64,000 bases of DNA from JACOMY01 sp046233115 (GTDB lineage Bacteria > Pseudomonadota > Alphaproteobacteria > Kiloniellales > JACOMY01), in contig JBJXHM010000009.1 of the NCBI GenBank assembly GCA_046233115.1, positions 216,638 to 280,637 on the forward strand, written 5' to 3'. This document shows positions 28,116 to 37,733 of this stretch, piece by piece (the first letter of the stretch is position 1; each line of letters opens with the position of its first letter). The notes under the pieces were generated by a model that worked only from the letters and a program-made list of their open reading frames with translations, was not told where the DNA came from and did not search any database. The position numbers and the translations under genes were made by a program.

Positions 28116-28375
28116 CGTCTGGCCCTCGACTTCGACCTTGAGCGTAAGTACCGGGCGTGGGCAATCTTCGACGACGACCGGCTAGCGCTCGTCGTATCCT
28201 CCGGCCCTCAGCATGTCGAACGCAGGGTCCGGCTCTCCTGCCAAGAGTGCGGCTAAGATCGCCAGAATTTCGCTGGATGCCATGTGAGTATCCTTCCAGT
28301 AGAGCGCAGTTCAGACTCGAGAAGAATCATTCAGGAAGTGTCCATTGTTTGCAAGGACCATAATCACGGATCGCT

Positions 28376-30160
28376 CTAGCGCTCCGATTCGCCCTCCTGG
28401 TCCTGCTCGTCATACCCCTCGTCGCCCTCAGCGAAGCTTGCAGGGTCATCGGTCTTCTGCGTCCGTGAAGGCTCTGGCTCGCTCTCCCTCACGGGTTCCT
28501 GCAAGGAGGCGTGTGAAGTGGCCAGGTGCGCCGGAGGGGAGGCTGTCTTCACGTGAATATCCTGTTGGGGGTAAGGAATAGAGATCTCGGCCGCATCGAA
28601 GGCTTGCTTCACTTGCTGCATCAGGTCCCAGTAGACCGTCCAATAGTCTTCGGTCCGCGTCCAGGGCCGGCAAACGAAGTTGACTGAGCTGTCCGCCAAC
28701 TCGTTCACCCGGATCATCGGAGGCGGTTCGGCCAGCACCAGGGGGTGTGCCTTGACGGTCTCCTCCATGACCCGGATCGCGTCCGGAATGGAATCCTCAT
28801 AGGAGATGCCGAAAACGAGATCGACCCGGCGTGTGGTGCTTGCCGTCACGTTCCTGATAACGGTGCCCCACACATTCTTGTTCGGAATCACGATCACCTG
28901 GTTATCAGGCGTGACCACGGTGGTGGCGACGATGTTTACCGATCGTGCGGTGCCGGCCACACCCCCCACGTCCACATAGTCGCCTTCGTCGAAGGGGCGG
29001 TTGATCATGATCATGAGCCCGCTCGCCAGGTTCCCCAGGGTATCCTGAAAGGCAAAGGCCAGGATGAAGGAGGCGCCACCTATCAACGCGAAGATCGGCG
29101 AGATGTCTATCCCGAGCCCGGACAGCACGACCATCAGACCGAATGCCATTACCAGCCAGTAGACGAAGCCGACGAGGAACGCTTGAAGCAGTTTCGATAT
29201 CTGCCGAACGCGACTGATGTACTTACGGCAAAGGCTACGAGAGATGCGTGCAAGAAATATTAGGCCGATCAGCGAGGCAACGATCACGGCAATCTCGATG
29301 CCAACCTCCACACCGCCGTCGCGATCGGTCAGCCAGGCAAGCAACTGGGCGACCAGAGTTTCGAAGTCCGCCGTGCGGGTCTCCTCGACGATGATCGCGG
29401 CACGGTAGAGCCTCAGTTCCTGGATCGTCTCTGCATTGCCGCCTTTCAATTCCCATGCATCCAATATCTTGGAGTACTTGTCGAACAGGTCCTTACGCAG
29501 GGTCACGAGCTCGGTGAGATGCGTACGGGCGGCATCCGCCACCGTCCCTTCAGTGCGGAAGATCGCGAGCTGGGCCGCCATCACGTCTTCAGTCTTGGCA
29601 CGCACGATTTCCTGCCACGCCGCTGCCAGATCTCCGAGCTCGGTCTGTGTTAGCGGCACGAGCCGCAGCTCCAGTTCCGAGGATGCGATGGCAGGGTCGA
29701 GGACTTCGACGGACAATCCCGTCTTGTCGTCGCGCGCAGTGTCGTCGATGACTGCATCGGCGACCGCTTCTGCTGCACTGCGAGCCGCCTGCTCTGCGCC
29801 CGGCCCGGTCGACTCGGGCCCGTCTGCTGCTCCCTCTTCCACCTCCTGGGCGGCATTGACGACATCGTCGAGATGCCGGGCCGATTCAGATGCGGCTCTT
29901 GCCGTCTCTTCGGAGACTGTTTCGCGGACTTCAGCCGCCTCTGCCTTCGCCTGCGCTTCCTCTGCCCTGTCTTCCTCGGATTGCTCTTCGTCTAGCGAAG
30001 TATCCTCACTTGTCTCGGCCGTGTCCCCTGTGGTTCGGTCGATCGTGACCTGCGCCTCGGCGGTCGTTTGCACCATGAACAATGCAATGAAAACTATGAC
30101 GAACATCGGTGGCACAGCGACTGAACGCACAAGCTGCAGCCAATGATGAGCATATCGCAT
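28376..30160 (-). CDS. MscS-family mechanosensitive channel with long acidic periplasmic region
   Basis: Membrane channel of 594 residues that opens under tension. The signal peptide ends near TTAEA. Residues 40-150 are Glu/Ala-rich and probably coiled-coil. Three helices follow, then the MscS core (GIDISPIFALIGGASFILAF, QDTLGNLASGLMIMINRPF, DEGDYV) and the beta domain (VVTPDNQVIVIPNKNVW). A charged Glu/Asp-rich tail closes the protein. It is larger than E. coli MscS (286) and resembles extended alphaproteobacterial types. Confidence 0.9.
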   Translation of the reverse strand: MRYAHHWLQLVRSVAVPPMFVIVFIALFMVQTTAEAQVTIDRTTGDTAETSEDTSLDEEQSEEDRAEEAQAKAEAAEVRETVSEETARAASESARHLDDVVNAAQEVEEGAADGPESTGPGAEQAARSAAEAVADAVIDDTARDDKTGLSVEVLDPAIASSELELRLVPLTQTELGDLAAAWQEIVRAKTEDVMAAQLAIFRTEGTVADAARTHLTELVTLRKDLFDKYSKILDAWELKGGNAETIQELRLYRAAIIVEETRTADFETLVAQLLAWLTDRDGGVEVGIEIAVIVASLIGLIFLARISRSLCRKYISRVRQISKLLQAFLVGFVYWLVMAFGLMVVLSGLGIDISPIFALIGGASFILAFAFQDTLGNLASGLMIMINRPFDEGDYVDVGGVAGTARSVNIVATTVVTPDNQVIVIPNKNVWGTVIRNVTASTTRRVDLVFGISYEDSIPDAIRVMEETVKAHPLVLAEPPPMIRVNELADSSVNFVCRPWTRTEDYWTVYWDLMQQVKQAFDAAEISIPYPQQDIHVKTASPPAHLATSHASLQEPVRESEPEPSRTQKTDDPASFAEGDEGYDEQDQEGESER

Positions 30161-30199
30161 AGATTACACCCGTATATCACGTGGGGGCTATTGTTTTTC

Positions 30200-31095
30200 A
30201 CTTGGCCTGAAGCGACGCTTCTTGACCGACAGTCCCCGTTTGGCGTCTTGCTGATGACAATGCCGTCGAATAACACGCCCTTCAAGCCCGAGGCGCCCGA
30301 TCGGTCGCCCTGAGTCGCGAGAAGCATGGTCTTGCCATTCTCCAGGCACAGCTCCGCCGTCTCCAGCGAAATCTACTGATGATTTGGCGACGGCCCCGGT
30401 CATGCGCAGGCAGCCTCGACGGGCGGCCCGGCCCACGCTTCTTGAGCCAGGATATGCGCTCATGCAGATTCGGATTGCCCTTGATGCGAATGGCGTAATC
30501 CCCCCTCGGTCTCCAGCGGATCGAACAGGGCCGGGATGGCGAAGGCGGCGTCGGCACGGAACCGGCGGCGGGCGATCGAGGGCCGAGCAGTGGCAGAGTA
30601 GCGCGCAGCACCGGCCGCAAGACCTCCTCCCAGCCGTCGGCACTGTGGACGTTGCCGGGCCGCAGCGCGCACCGCTCCAGATCGGCGAATTGGTTGAACA
30701 CGAAGAGCGGATGCAGGCACTTTGATTGGAAGTGGCCGTTCCAGGGCGCGAAGCGCGGGGCGCAGCCCGCCCTCTTGATCGCCGTGCACCGGGCTTTCGG
30801 AACCGTCCATGTCGAGCGTGATGCTCTTCGGAAGCCGGAGGTCATGCACCGCGTCGATCCAGCACCCCGGCAGATCGGCGAGAACGGCGAGGTTCTCGGG
30901 CCGGGTCAGCATCGCGGTCTCGAACCGTCCCATCGCGCTGGCCGACGCAGCGCCGCGCGCCCACCGACCAGCTGCCACATCACCGGGTCGCGGCGCAGCC
31001 GGTCGGCAAGATGGTGCCGGCGGTTCTTGCCAATGCGCGGTTCGGCAATGAAGCTTACGACCAAGTCGGTCAGGCCCAGCGCGTCACCGCGTTCG
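30200..31095 (-). pseudogene. Decayed IS1380-family transposase
   Basis: Pieces of one transposase are spread over several minus frames: SFIAEPRIGKNRRHHLADRL, DPVMWQLVGG, TLDMDGSESPVHGDQEGG, HPLFVFNQFADLERCALRPG, NVHSADGW and DYAIRIKGNPNLHERISWL. This order fits IS1380-type transposases. Several frameshifts make it inactive. It lies just outside the left island border; its ends were not resolved. Confidence 0.75.
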
Positions 31096-31373
31096 TGACC
31101 GAGCGGCTGCTATGCCCTAGGCTCTTGATTGAAAAGCAGATCGTCGTCGCAGGCGATTCCGTCTGCTCGGGATTTGTTCTAGACCGCAACTTTGAGAGCG
31201 CAGCCCTGATCCAGCGATCTTGCCGCGCGGCCTCTCGCGACCGTCTGCAAGGAATGTGAGGCAGCACGCCGCTTCACTCGGTCCTTCCGATAGGGAGTGA
31301 AGGTGCAAGAGAGCCAAGGGTCCGAGCAGACCGCGCTCTCGCATCAATTTCCATGATCATATCAGAGATTTGG

Positions 31374-31418
31374 TGGTAGCGGAGGAGGGACTTGAACCCC
31401 CGACACGCGGATTATGAT
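31374..31418 (-). repeat. Left island border: 45-bp tRNA-Met 3' copy
   Basis: Identical to 55925-55969. It starts at the CCA end and stops just past the anticodon, so it is a displaced tRNA end and not a functional tRNA. The sequences diverge directly after 31418. Confidence 0.9.
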
Positions 31419-31540
31419 ACAGGTTCTGAACGTGAACATGGTTTCTCATCTGGCAGCGCAAATTGTTGATTTCCAATTTGATTTAAGCTACAAGGTGAAC
31501 ATAGTGACACACTGAGAACCGCCCCTGCGGACGCGATTCC

Positions 31541-31560
31541 TGAGACTAAGATGAGACTAA
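31541..31560 (+). repeat. Paired TGAGACTAA sites at left island end
   Basis: Two TGAGACTAA copies 11 bp apart; the second overlaps the integrase start codon. The same pair with the same spacing lies at the right end (55869-55888). They are likely arm-type binding sites for the integrase, which would also let it repress its own translation or transcription. Confidence 0.5.
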
Positions 31561-32711
31561 CGGACATCTCCATCCGGCAGCTGCGCCCCCCGGCGACGGG
31601 TCAGCAGAAGTTCATGGACGATGCCTTGCCGGGGTTCGGTGTACGGGTCTCGCAGGGCGGCGCCAAATCCTTCTTCATCATGTATGGTGAGCGCAGGCGG
31701 CTCAAGACCATCGGCCGCTATCCCGACATGAAGCTGGCCGACGCGCGTCGCGAGGCCAAGCGCCTGCAGGTGGAACTCGAGCAGGTGCAGGCGATCGTCC
31801 CGCCGTCGCTGGAGCAGATCAGTTTCGAGACGGCGAAGGTCCGCTTCCTGGTTGACTCAGAGCGTCGCAACGCCGCGCGCACTGCCTCCGACTATCGTCG
31901 CCTCCTCGAACGCCACTTCCAGTTCGACCAGATGCTCTCGGAAGTCGGGCGCCTCGATATCATGAAGGTCGTGGCGTCGCTCAGCGACACCCCTTCGGAG
32001 CAGCAGCATGCCTATGTCGCGATCCGAACGATGCTGAACTGGTGCGTGCGCCAGGGATACATTGAGGCCTCGCCCGCGCCCAGGATGTCCGTGCGCGCTG
32101 CATCTCGGGATCGCATCTTGACCGACGCTGAGCTGGCCGCCGTGCTGCGCGCAGCGCGTGATGAAGCCTATCCCTTTGGAGCGATCGTGCAGCTTCTGAT
32201 CCTGACCGGCCAGCGAAGAGGGGAGATTGCAGCGCTACGGTGGGACTGGATCGACTTCGACCAGGGGACATTGTCGTTCCCGGCGACGATCACGAAGAAC
32301 CGTCGAGCGCATACCCTGCCGCTCGGAGACATGGCACGCGAACTGCTCCTGTCGCTTCCGAGGCTCGGCGAACAGGTCTTTCCCGCGCGTACCGAAGGCG
32401 CCGCTATCTTCAACGGTTGGGGCAAGGTCAAGGAGCGCTTTGACGCGGGATTGGAGGAAGTCGATCACTACACGCTCCACGATCTTCGTAGGACATTTAG
32501 TTCGATCCACGCTAAGATTGGAACGCCGATCCATGTGACAGAAAAGCTGCTAAACCACATTTCGGGCACGTTGAGCGGTATCGCAGCCGTCTACAATCGT
32601 CATTCTTACATGCAGGAAATGCGAGAAGCATTAATAGCCTTAGAGAATTATCTCAGAGATCTAGTGAATACATCAACCATAATCTCGAAAAATCCACATG
32701 CCACACCTTAA
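31551..32711 (+). CDS. int: Tyrosine integrase, P4/DUF4102 type
   Basis: Site-specific recombinase of 386 residues that inserts and excises the island at tRNA-Met. The N-terminal DUF4102-like part (LPGFGVRVSQGGAKSFFIMY) precedes a SAM-like core-binding domain. The catalytic residues are Arg in TGQRRGEIAALRW, His-x2-Arg in HDLRRTF, His in LLNHISG and Tyr in GIAAVYNRHSY. The last 30 codons become AT-rich, matching the following AT-rich cargo. An Xis-type partner could be AlpA at 38705. Confidence 0.92.
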   Translation: MRLTDISIRQLRPPATGQQKFMDDALPGFGVRVSQGGAKSFFIMYGERRRLKTIGRYPDMKLADARREAKRLQVELEQVQAIVPPSLEQISFETAKVRFLVDSERRNAARTASDYRRLLERHFQFDQMLSEVGRLDIMKVVASLSDTPSEQQHAYVAIRTMLNWCVRQGYIEASPAPRMSVRAASRDRILTDAELAAVLRAARDEAYPFGAIVQLLILTGQRRGEIAALRWDWIDFDQGTLSFPATITKNRRAHTLPLGDMARELLLSLPRLGEQVFPARTEGAAIFNGWGKVKERFDAGLEEVDHYTLHDLRRTFSSIHAKIGTPIHVTEKLLNHISGTLSGIAAVYNRHSYMQEMREALIALENYLRDLVNTSTIISKNPHATP

Positions 32712-32726
32712 GGAGTTCTGTCAGAA

Positions 32727-33455
32727 ATGATGATGTCAGTCCATAACAAAAATAAACTTAGCAGTTCTAAAGCGTTATTGAAATCAAAAAAGCATATTAT
32801 TTTTGATTTCGATGGCCCGATAGTTGATTTATTTGAAAGTCACAGGAGCGAACATAATGTAAAGCATTTGAATGTACATTCAAAACCTATAGGTGAGTGC
32901 ATTAACTACACTAAACAGGGCGCAAATCTATTTAAAGAATGGAGCGATACGCGGAGATTATCAGGCAATGATAGTAATAAAAAGAAAAATATTGACAGAT
33001 ATTATCACTTTCTATTGGAAAAAATAGAAATGGAGGCAGGAAATGCATCGCAAATAGACGAAAATGCACTTAATATTATACAACACTCATACAAAAAATT
33101 TGGAAAAATATCTATTCTTAGCAACAATAGTGAGAAAATAATCAAAAGTTTACTGAAAAAAAATAACATTATAGAATTATTTTCTTATATTTCCGGCAGG
33201 ACAGACGAAAATCCATATACGCTCTTGAAACCCAACCCTTTAAGATTAATAAAACTCATAGAATTATCTAAATGTTCTACCTCCTCAACATTATATATTG
33301 GTGATACAAGAGCAGATTTTGAATGCAGCAAAAGAGCTAATGTAGACTTTATTGGAATAAAGACGCGTCATTCTCCGGATATAGGAGCGTCAAAATCTTT
33401 AGATAATGTATTTATTATTGAAGATAGGTGTCAGCTTGCGGATCTTTTCTTATAA
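32727..33455 (+). CDS. HAD-superfamily hydrolase
   Basis: Phosphatase-type protein of 242 residues. Motif I is IIFDFDGPIVD with the nucleophilic Asp, motif II is ILSNNS, a Lys lies in LLKPNPLRL and motif IV is YIGDTRADFE. The gene is very AT-rich next to the GC-rich integrase, so it was acquired separately. AAGGAG precedes three adjacent ATGs; the exact one is uncertain. With the FGGY kinase downstream on the same strand it may process a sugar phosphate. Confidence 0.82.
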   Translation: MMMSVHNKNKLSSSKALLKSKKHIIFDFDGPIVDLFESHRSEHNVKHLNVHSKPIGECINYTKQGANLFKEWSDTRRLSGNDSNKKKNIDRYYHFLLEKIEMEAGNASQIDENALNIIQHSYKKFGKISILSNNSEKIIKSLLKKNNIIELFSYISGRTDENPYTLLKPNPLRLIKLIELSKCSTSSTLYIGDTRADFECSKRANVDFIGIKTRHSPDIGASKSLDNVFIIEDRCQLADLFL

Positions 33456-33497
33456 AAAAATTAATCTCTTAGGTGCGTATTATGGGGGAGAGATCAC

Positions 33498-34880
33498 ATG
33501 TCAGAAGATGCAGTAATAGGAGTTGATATCGGAACAACCTATATAAAATTAATAGCAATTAGTGAATCTCAAGAGGTTATCGAAAGCAATACAATAAGAT
33601 CACCATCGATATTAGTAAATGGTGTTATTGATTCGGAATATCCTAATAATATTTTCGAAAAAACTCATAGTGCTATAGAAACTATTATAGTAAAAGTAAT
33701 TTTTAAGAAATATGTTGTCCGCGCGATTGCAATAACAGGAATTTCTCCAGTAATTATTGCATTCTCAAATAACAACGTAGGAAAATCAATATTTACTCCA
33801 TATTGGAAAGTTCCAAATATAGATACTACAAATGCCGGAATTGACCGCACAATTAATCGTCTCAGATACATAGTCAGCAAAACAGTAGAGCAACATATGG
33901 GGAAGGTTACTATCTGCGACTTAATTGGATACATTAATTTTCGACTAACAGGGCGTCTTTCTATGAATAATATCACTGCTGGCGAATTAGGATTTATAGA
34001 GAATCCTAATATATGCCAAAGAGCTCTAGAGTTTCAACGCATATTTCCCGAAATCCCGTTAAAATCTCCTACAGAGATCTGTGGCGTATTGAACCCATCA
34101 AATTATGATACTCAAAACAGAGTCATAGTTTGTGCTGGTGCTCCTGATAGTTTTGGGTGTGCAATATATAGTGGAGCTACTTTAAAAGAAGAGAGGGTAT
34201 TATATTTAGGTACATTTGGTAGTATTCTAGAAGTCCGTAGTGACATCGCGCCAATTTTGAATTCAAAGAAAGCATACCCTATTCTTCCTTACAAATGGCT
34301 GTTATCAGTTCCTGGGTACGGGCTCCAAGTCGAGGCCTATGCTATAGAGAATTTTCCATCACATGATCTTCCATTGAGTCTCAGCCAAATGGACAGGGTT
34401 GCTGCAAACTCTCTTTCTGGAGCAGGAGGTGTGTTCTTCACCGTGCCCTCATGGGATAGAATTGGAACGGAGCACGGAACTTTCGGGTTTGTGAATCCAA
34501 ACAATGGGGAATTCCAGATTCCTACATCAACGAGTGCTCGTGCCATCCTTGAAGGACTAGGCCATCGGATCGTAGCTTCACAGTTCGATGTTGGCAACGG
34601 GGCATTGGCATGGGGAGTTGCGGGAGGAGGAGCAAACTCACATCTTTGGCTGCAAATACTATCTGACGTGATAGGTGTGAAGTTGCGAGCACTGCCCCGT
34701 GCACGTGGTGCCTGGCCCGCGGCATTAATAGCAGGCTCCGCTATAGAATGGCGGGGGATGTTAGAATATTTTACAGGAAAGGAGAAAATCTTCTCCCCAA
34801 GCCGAAGCTCTCACTTGCTTGCAAAAATAACGTCAGATAAAGCGCGAAGTTGGTATATTGAAAACCAAGTTTTAATTTAA
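33498..34880 (+). CDS. FGGY-family carbohydrate kinase
   Basis: Sugar or polyol kinase of 460 residues in the xylulokinase/gluconokinase superfamily. The phosphate-1 loop is VIGVDIGTTYIKLIAI. The C-terminal FGGY-like segment is WGVAGGGANSHLWLQILSDVIG, and a RGAWPAALIAGSA stretch matches the usual GAALLA region. GGGGGAGAG precedes the ATG. Strongly AT-rich until about codon 340, then closer to the host composition. The substrate cannot be read from the sequence; the HAD gene just upstream suggests a shared sugar-phosphate pathway. Confidence 0.82.
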   Translation: MSEDAVIGVDIGTTYIKLIAISESQEVIESNTIRSPSILVNGVIDSEYPNNIFEKTHSAIETIIVKVIFKKYVVRAIAITGISPVIIAFSNNNVGKSIFTPYWKVPNIDTTNAGIDRTINRLRYIVSKTVEQHMGKVTICDLIGYINFRLTGRLSMNNITAGELGFIENPNICQRALEFQRIFPEIPLKSPTEICGVLNPSNYDTQNRVIVCAGAPDSFGCAIYSGATLKEERVLYLGTFGSILEVRSDIAPILNSKKAYPILPYKWLLSVPGYGLQVEAYAIENFPSHDLPLSLSQMDRVAANSLSGAGGVFFTVPSWDRIGTEHGTFGFVNPNNGEFQIPTSTSARAILEGLGHRIVASQFDVGNGALAWGVAGGGANSHLWLQILSDVIGVKLRALPRARGAWPAALIAGSAIEWRGMLEYFTGKEKIFSPSRSSHLLAKITSDKARSWYIENQVLI

Positions 34881-34915
34881 AAATAATTTTATAGTTTCTC
34901 ACATTGGTCTCGCCG

Positions 34916-35662
34916 TCACTGTGACAATCGAGATAAAACGTCGTGGGCGGGTTCGGTATCTGGGTGATCCCAATATTCAACAAAGGTGCGATCAAAAAAA
35001 TCTTTTAGAAACACATTTCTTCCACCTCGGATTGGAACTAGACAGGAAGGATTATTGTGTCCGAAAGCCGTTTCGCGCTTTGTATCAGGCGTAAGCCAAC
35101 CTAACTCAAGCAGCTCTCCATAAAGATGCCTACCTCGGAGAGAAAAGGGTAATTTATAGCATCGAATCTCAAAGTCACCATTATAATCATCAAATATCGA
35201 ATTGCAAATTGTATCAATTGTTGTTATGCTCCTTTGCTTTTGGTGCCCGGTTGTAGTGTCTGGATGCTTTACTAAAATCCTAACCGGAACGCCTCGCCGC
35301 TGTATTGCACGAATAAGTGGTAAAGTTGTGGAAGCAGCATACTCTAGCAGATCCACCCGAGTGCATCCGGGCACAGCATCTATTAATTCTGGTAAGCTCT
35401 CATCTTGATTTTCTAAACATTCGAAGGATTTTTCGGTTCGAAAATAGTCCAAGGCAATAGCTATATCAATTACAATAAATAAAATAATAGTAGAAATTAC
35501 GGTACTATCCTTAATAAATTTATCAATGAACGGGAAAAACTGTGATAATATAAAAACTACGCCTGCCATAGTAGCTATTACTAATAGCGATTGCTTTCTA
35601 TATTTATCTATTGTCTTTCTTATCCATGATAAGAGTGATACTTTGCCGCTTTTATGGGTCAT
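34916..35662 (-). CDS. Two-helix membrane protein with PLD-like C-terminal region
   Basis: A 248-residue protein. Two helices near residues 25-65 (SLLVIATMAGVVFILSQF and TVISTIILFIVIDIAIAL) are followed by a soluble part. VDLLEYAASTTLPLIRAIQRRGVPVRILVKHP resembles the strand-helix start of phospholipase D-like domains, but no HxK motif is seen. ATG at 35662 follows GGAAGG; a TTG four codons upstream is less likely. Convergent with the kinase gene. Function unknown. Confidence 0.55.
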   Translation of the reverse strand: MTHKSGKVSLLSWIRKTIDKYRKQSLLVIATMAGVVFILSQFFPFIDKFIKDSTVISTIILFIVIDIAIALDYFRTEKSFECLENQDESLPELIDAVPGCTRVDLLEYAASTTLPLIRAIQRRGVPVRILVKHPDTTTGHQKQRSITTIDTICNSIFDDYNGDFEIRCYKLPFSLRGRHLYGELLELGWLTPDTKRETAFGHNNPSCLVPIRGGRNVFLKDFFDRTFVEYWDHPDTEPAHDVLSRLSQ

Positions 35663-35945
35663 CGTACCTTCCAACTTGTCGGGAGTTCTGATTATAATTC
35701 ACTGGCGCTTAGGTTACTTCTTCGTTTTCCGCGATTGCTCGGCGGACTAATCACTCGGAATGCGCACCGAAGAAAGAAAGGCACGGACGCGGTCACCTGC
35801 TGGATTCCGGAAATACGAATCTGACAACCCAACTCTACGGAGATGAGGCGAAGCTTTTGAGATCATGATCTTTTCGTCTCTCTATGGGGATTCGTGGTCG
35901 GCGTTCTGTCCGCTTACTGTGCCGGGGCGCAGGACGGCGATCAAG

Positions 35946-36613
35946 CTAAAGTGTGCAGATCGGCAGGCAGCCGATTTCGTTGATGATCATTTGTACAGAT
36001 TCGATAATCGCCTGACAGTGCCGCCGTTGGGCAGGGGTCAGGTTGACACCATGGGTTCGGTGTGAGGTGTGAGGTCTGATGTTTATGGTCTTGCTCTTCT
36101 CCTTTCGTGAGGGGATGTCATCGCGGATGGCTTTGAAGGGCGTTCTGCCGTTCATGCCATGGCCCTGATGTGGCCGCTTGGTATTGTAGCTTTCCAGGTA
36201 GCGATCGAGCGAGGTCTGCATCTCATGGACGGTCTCGAACCAGGTGCGCCGGCCCTTGATCGCGCCTGCCCGCGCCAGCTGCTCGCGGTAGAGCCAGATC
36301 GTCTTCCCGTCGGGGACCTTGTCTGACAGCTCCAGGCCGAGGAAGCGCATGAAGGAAAGCCGATCCTTCACCTGATGCTCCGTCTGATCCTCGAACAGCA
36401 TATAGAGCGTCTTCAGCACCAGGACCTTGAACATCTGCATCGCATCGGATGGGGGACGACCGCCCGTAGAGCGGTCGGAGCACTTCAGGGCTGCTTCCAG
36501 ATCACCCCCGAACAGCTCGAAATCCCCCACCGCCGACAACGCTCAAGGGGATCATCGGCTGCCGAAAGCTCCTTCAGCCGATCGTCCGTATCAAATAAGC
36601 CCTGCTGACCCAT
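35946..36613 (-). pseudogene. Chimeric transposase remnant: IS5 N-terminal part joined to IS481 C-terminal part
   Basis: The start MGQQGLFDTDDRLKEL and then GRPPSDAMQMFKVLVLKTLY, RLSFMRFLGLEL and TIWLYREQLARAGAIKG belong to IS5-group transposases. From about 36251 the frame continues without a break into RRTWFETVHEMQTSLDRYLE and YNTKRPHQGHGMNGRTPF, the end of an IS481-type transposase. A missing T near 36543 shifts the first 24 codons out of frame. It cannot be an active enzyme of either family. Confidence 0.7.
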
Positions 36614-36659
36614 TCTCCGCCTCCGGCCATTCCGAGTGACAGGAAATCAGCCCTACCGC

Positions 36660-36940
36660 CGCTTCGTTACCGGCTTTTCTAGGTGTCTAGCCGTTTCACT
36701 CGCGGCTGCAGGAGCACCTCGATCAGAAACCGCGCCGTAATCTCGCCCTCCGGAAGCCGGTCGCGGTTCTTCGAAAAGGTCGAGTGCTCTCAGGCTGGCT
36801 CGTCAGCCGGGAGCTCGACAAACCAGCGGAATAGGAGATCCAACTCCAGCAACTCCACCAATCGGCGCTCCGAGCGGATGAAGTAGAAGGCCTGAAGCAG
36901 CTTCCGGCAGTGGTAGATTTCGCGCTGCTCCTGACAAATT
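36660..36940 (-). pseudogene. IS1182-like transposase N-terminal remnant
   Basis: The minus frame reads LLQAFYFIRSERRLVELLEL, LLFRWFVELPADEPA, a TGA stop, then STFSKNRDRLPEGEITARF and LQPRVKRLDT before another stop. This is the early conserved part of IS1182/IS5-group transposases. Internal stops and missing catalytic parts show decay. Confidence 0.65.
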
Positions 36941-36949
36941 GAGAACAAT

Positions 36950-37666
36950 TTAGTCGCTCAGACCTGGGGAAAAAACACCCGATAGAAGGTGATCGCGGAG
37001 CCGTTCTCGTCCATGAGCGGCCAAAAAGGATAGAAAAGAGATATCTCTCCATGGGAACGCTTCTCGTAAAGGCGGACACGGAGGAGTCCAACGCTGCCAG
37101 AGGACCCGCGTGTTATTAAAATCGCTTGTTCGAAGATAGGACATCGACCCGGTGTCAGCTAGATAATAATTGGCCTCAAAAAAATCACAAATGTTTGCCA
37201 TCAGAATTGATTTCTTGCCATGGACAGGTAGGTCACTGGCAAACTTAATGTCCGGGAGCCTCGCAAAATGTGTAATTGCAGTGATAGTTGTGCTTAACGA
37301 AATATCTAACAAGCTTGGAGATATAACATTTGATTTTACGTCATCCCAGTAGTTGGATAGTTCATTCCAGTATTTAGATGAGTGAAAGGCGTGATATATG
37401 CTTTTTTCATGTTTTTCTATCACATGATCAAAATTATTTATAAACACGTCGCGTATTTTTGTCTGATGTCTGTTAGAAAGCGTTACGGGGAGAGACATCC
37501 AAAATGCCGTGTTGGCTTCTTTCAAAGGTACAATTTTTGTTCTATTTTGCCAGTCGCCCATCGCAAATTGTACCGAATCAAGAACTACCCAGATATCAGC
37601 GCTAACAATCTTTTGAAGCACCTTAAGTCGTGGTAGATAATTTGGTTGGTGAATTGTTATTTTCAT
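36950..37666 (-). CDS. WbqC-like family protein
   Basis: A 238-residue protein. It begins MKITIHQPNYLPRLKVLQKI and continues VVLDSVQFAMGDWQNRTKI and LPVTLSNRHQTKIRDV, the hallmark of the WbqC family found in O-antigen and other surface-sugar or natural-product loci. The biochemical role of the family is not firmly known. The gene is AT-rich except its last 50 codons, which are GC-rich and adjoin an IS remnant, so the C-terminus may be altered. Confidence 0.78.
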   Translation of the reverse strand: MKITIHQPNYLPRLKVLQKIVSADIWVVLDSVQFAMGDWQNRTKIVPLKEANTAFWMSLPVTLSNRHQTKIRDVFINNFDHVIEKHEKSIYHAFHSSKYWNELSNYWDDVKSNVISPSLLDISLSTTITAITHFARLPDIKFASDLPVHGKKSILMANICDFFEANYYLADTGSMSYLRTSDFNNTRVLWQRWTPPCPPLREAFPWRDISFLSFLAAHGRERLRDHLLSGVFSPGLSD

Positions 37667-37733
37667 AGTTCTTCGCTTTCAAGCAGTTTAATCAGTCATA
37701 TAGAAATTAATAACCTTGGTATGGAAGTAATAT

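Noticed and set aside
31374..31418. tRNA gene at the left island end
   Set aside because: Only the 3' part of tRNA-Met is present; the 5' half is replaced by unrelated sequence, so it is an attachment-site copy.
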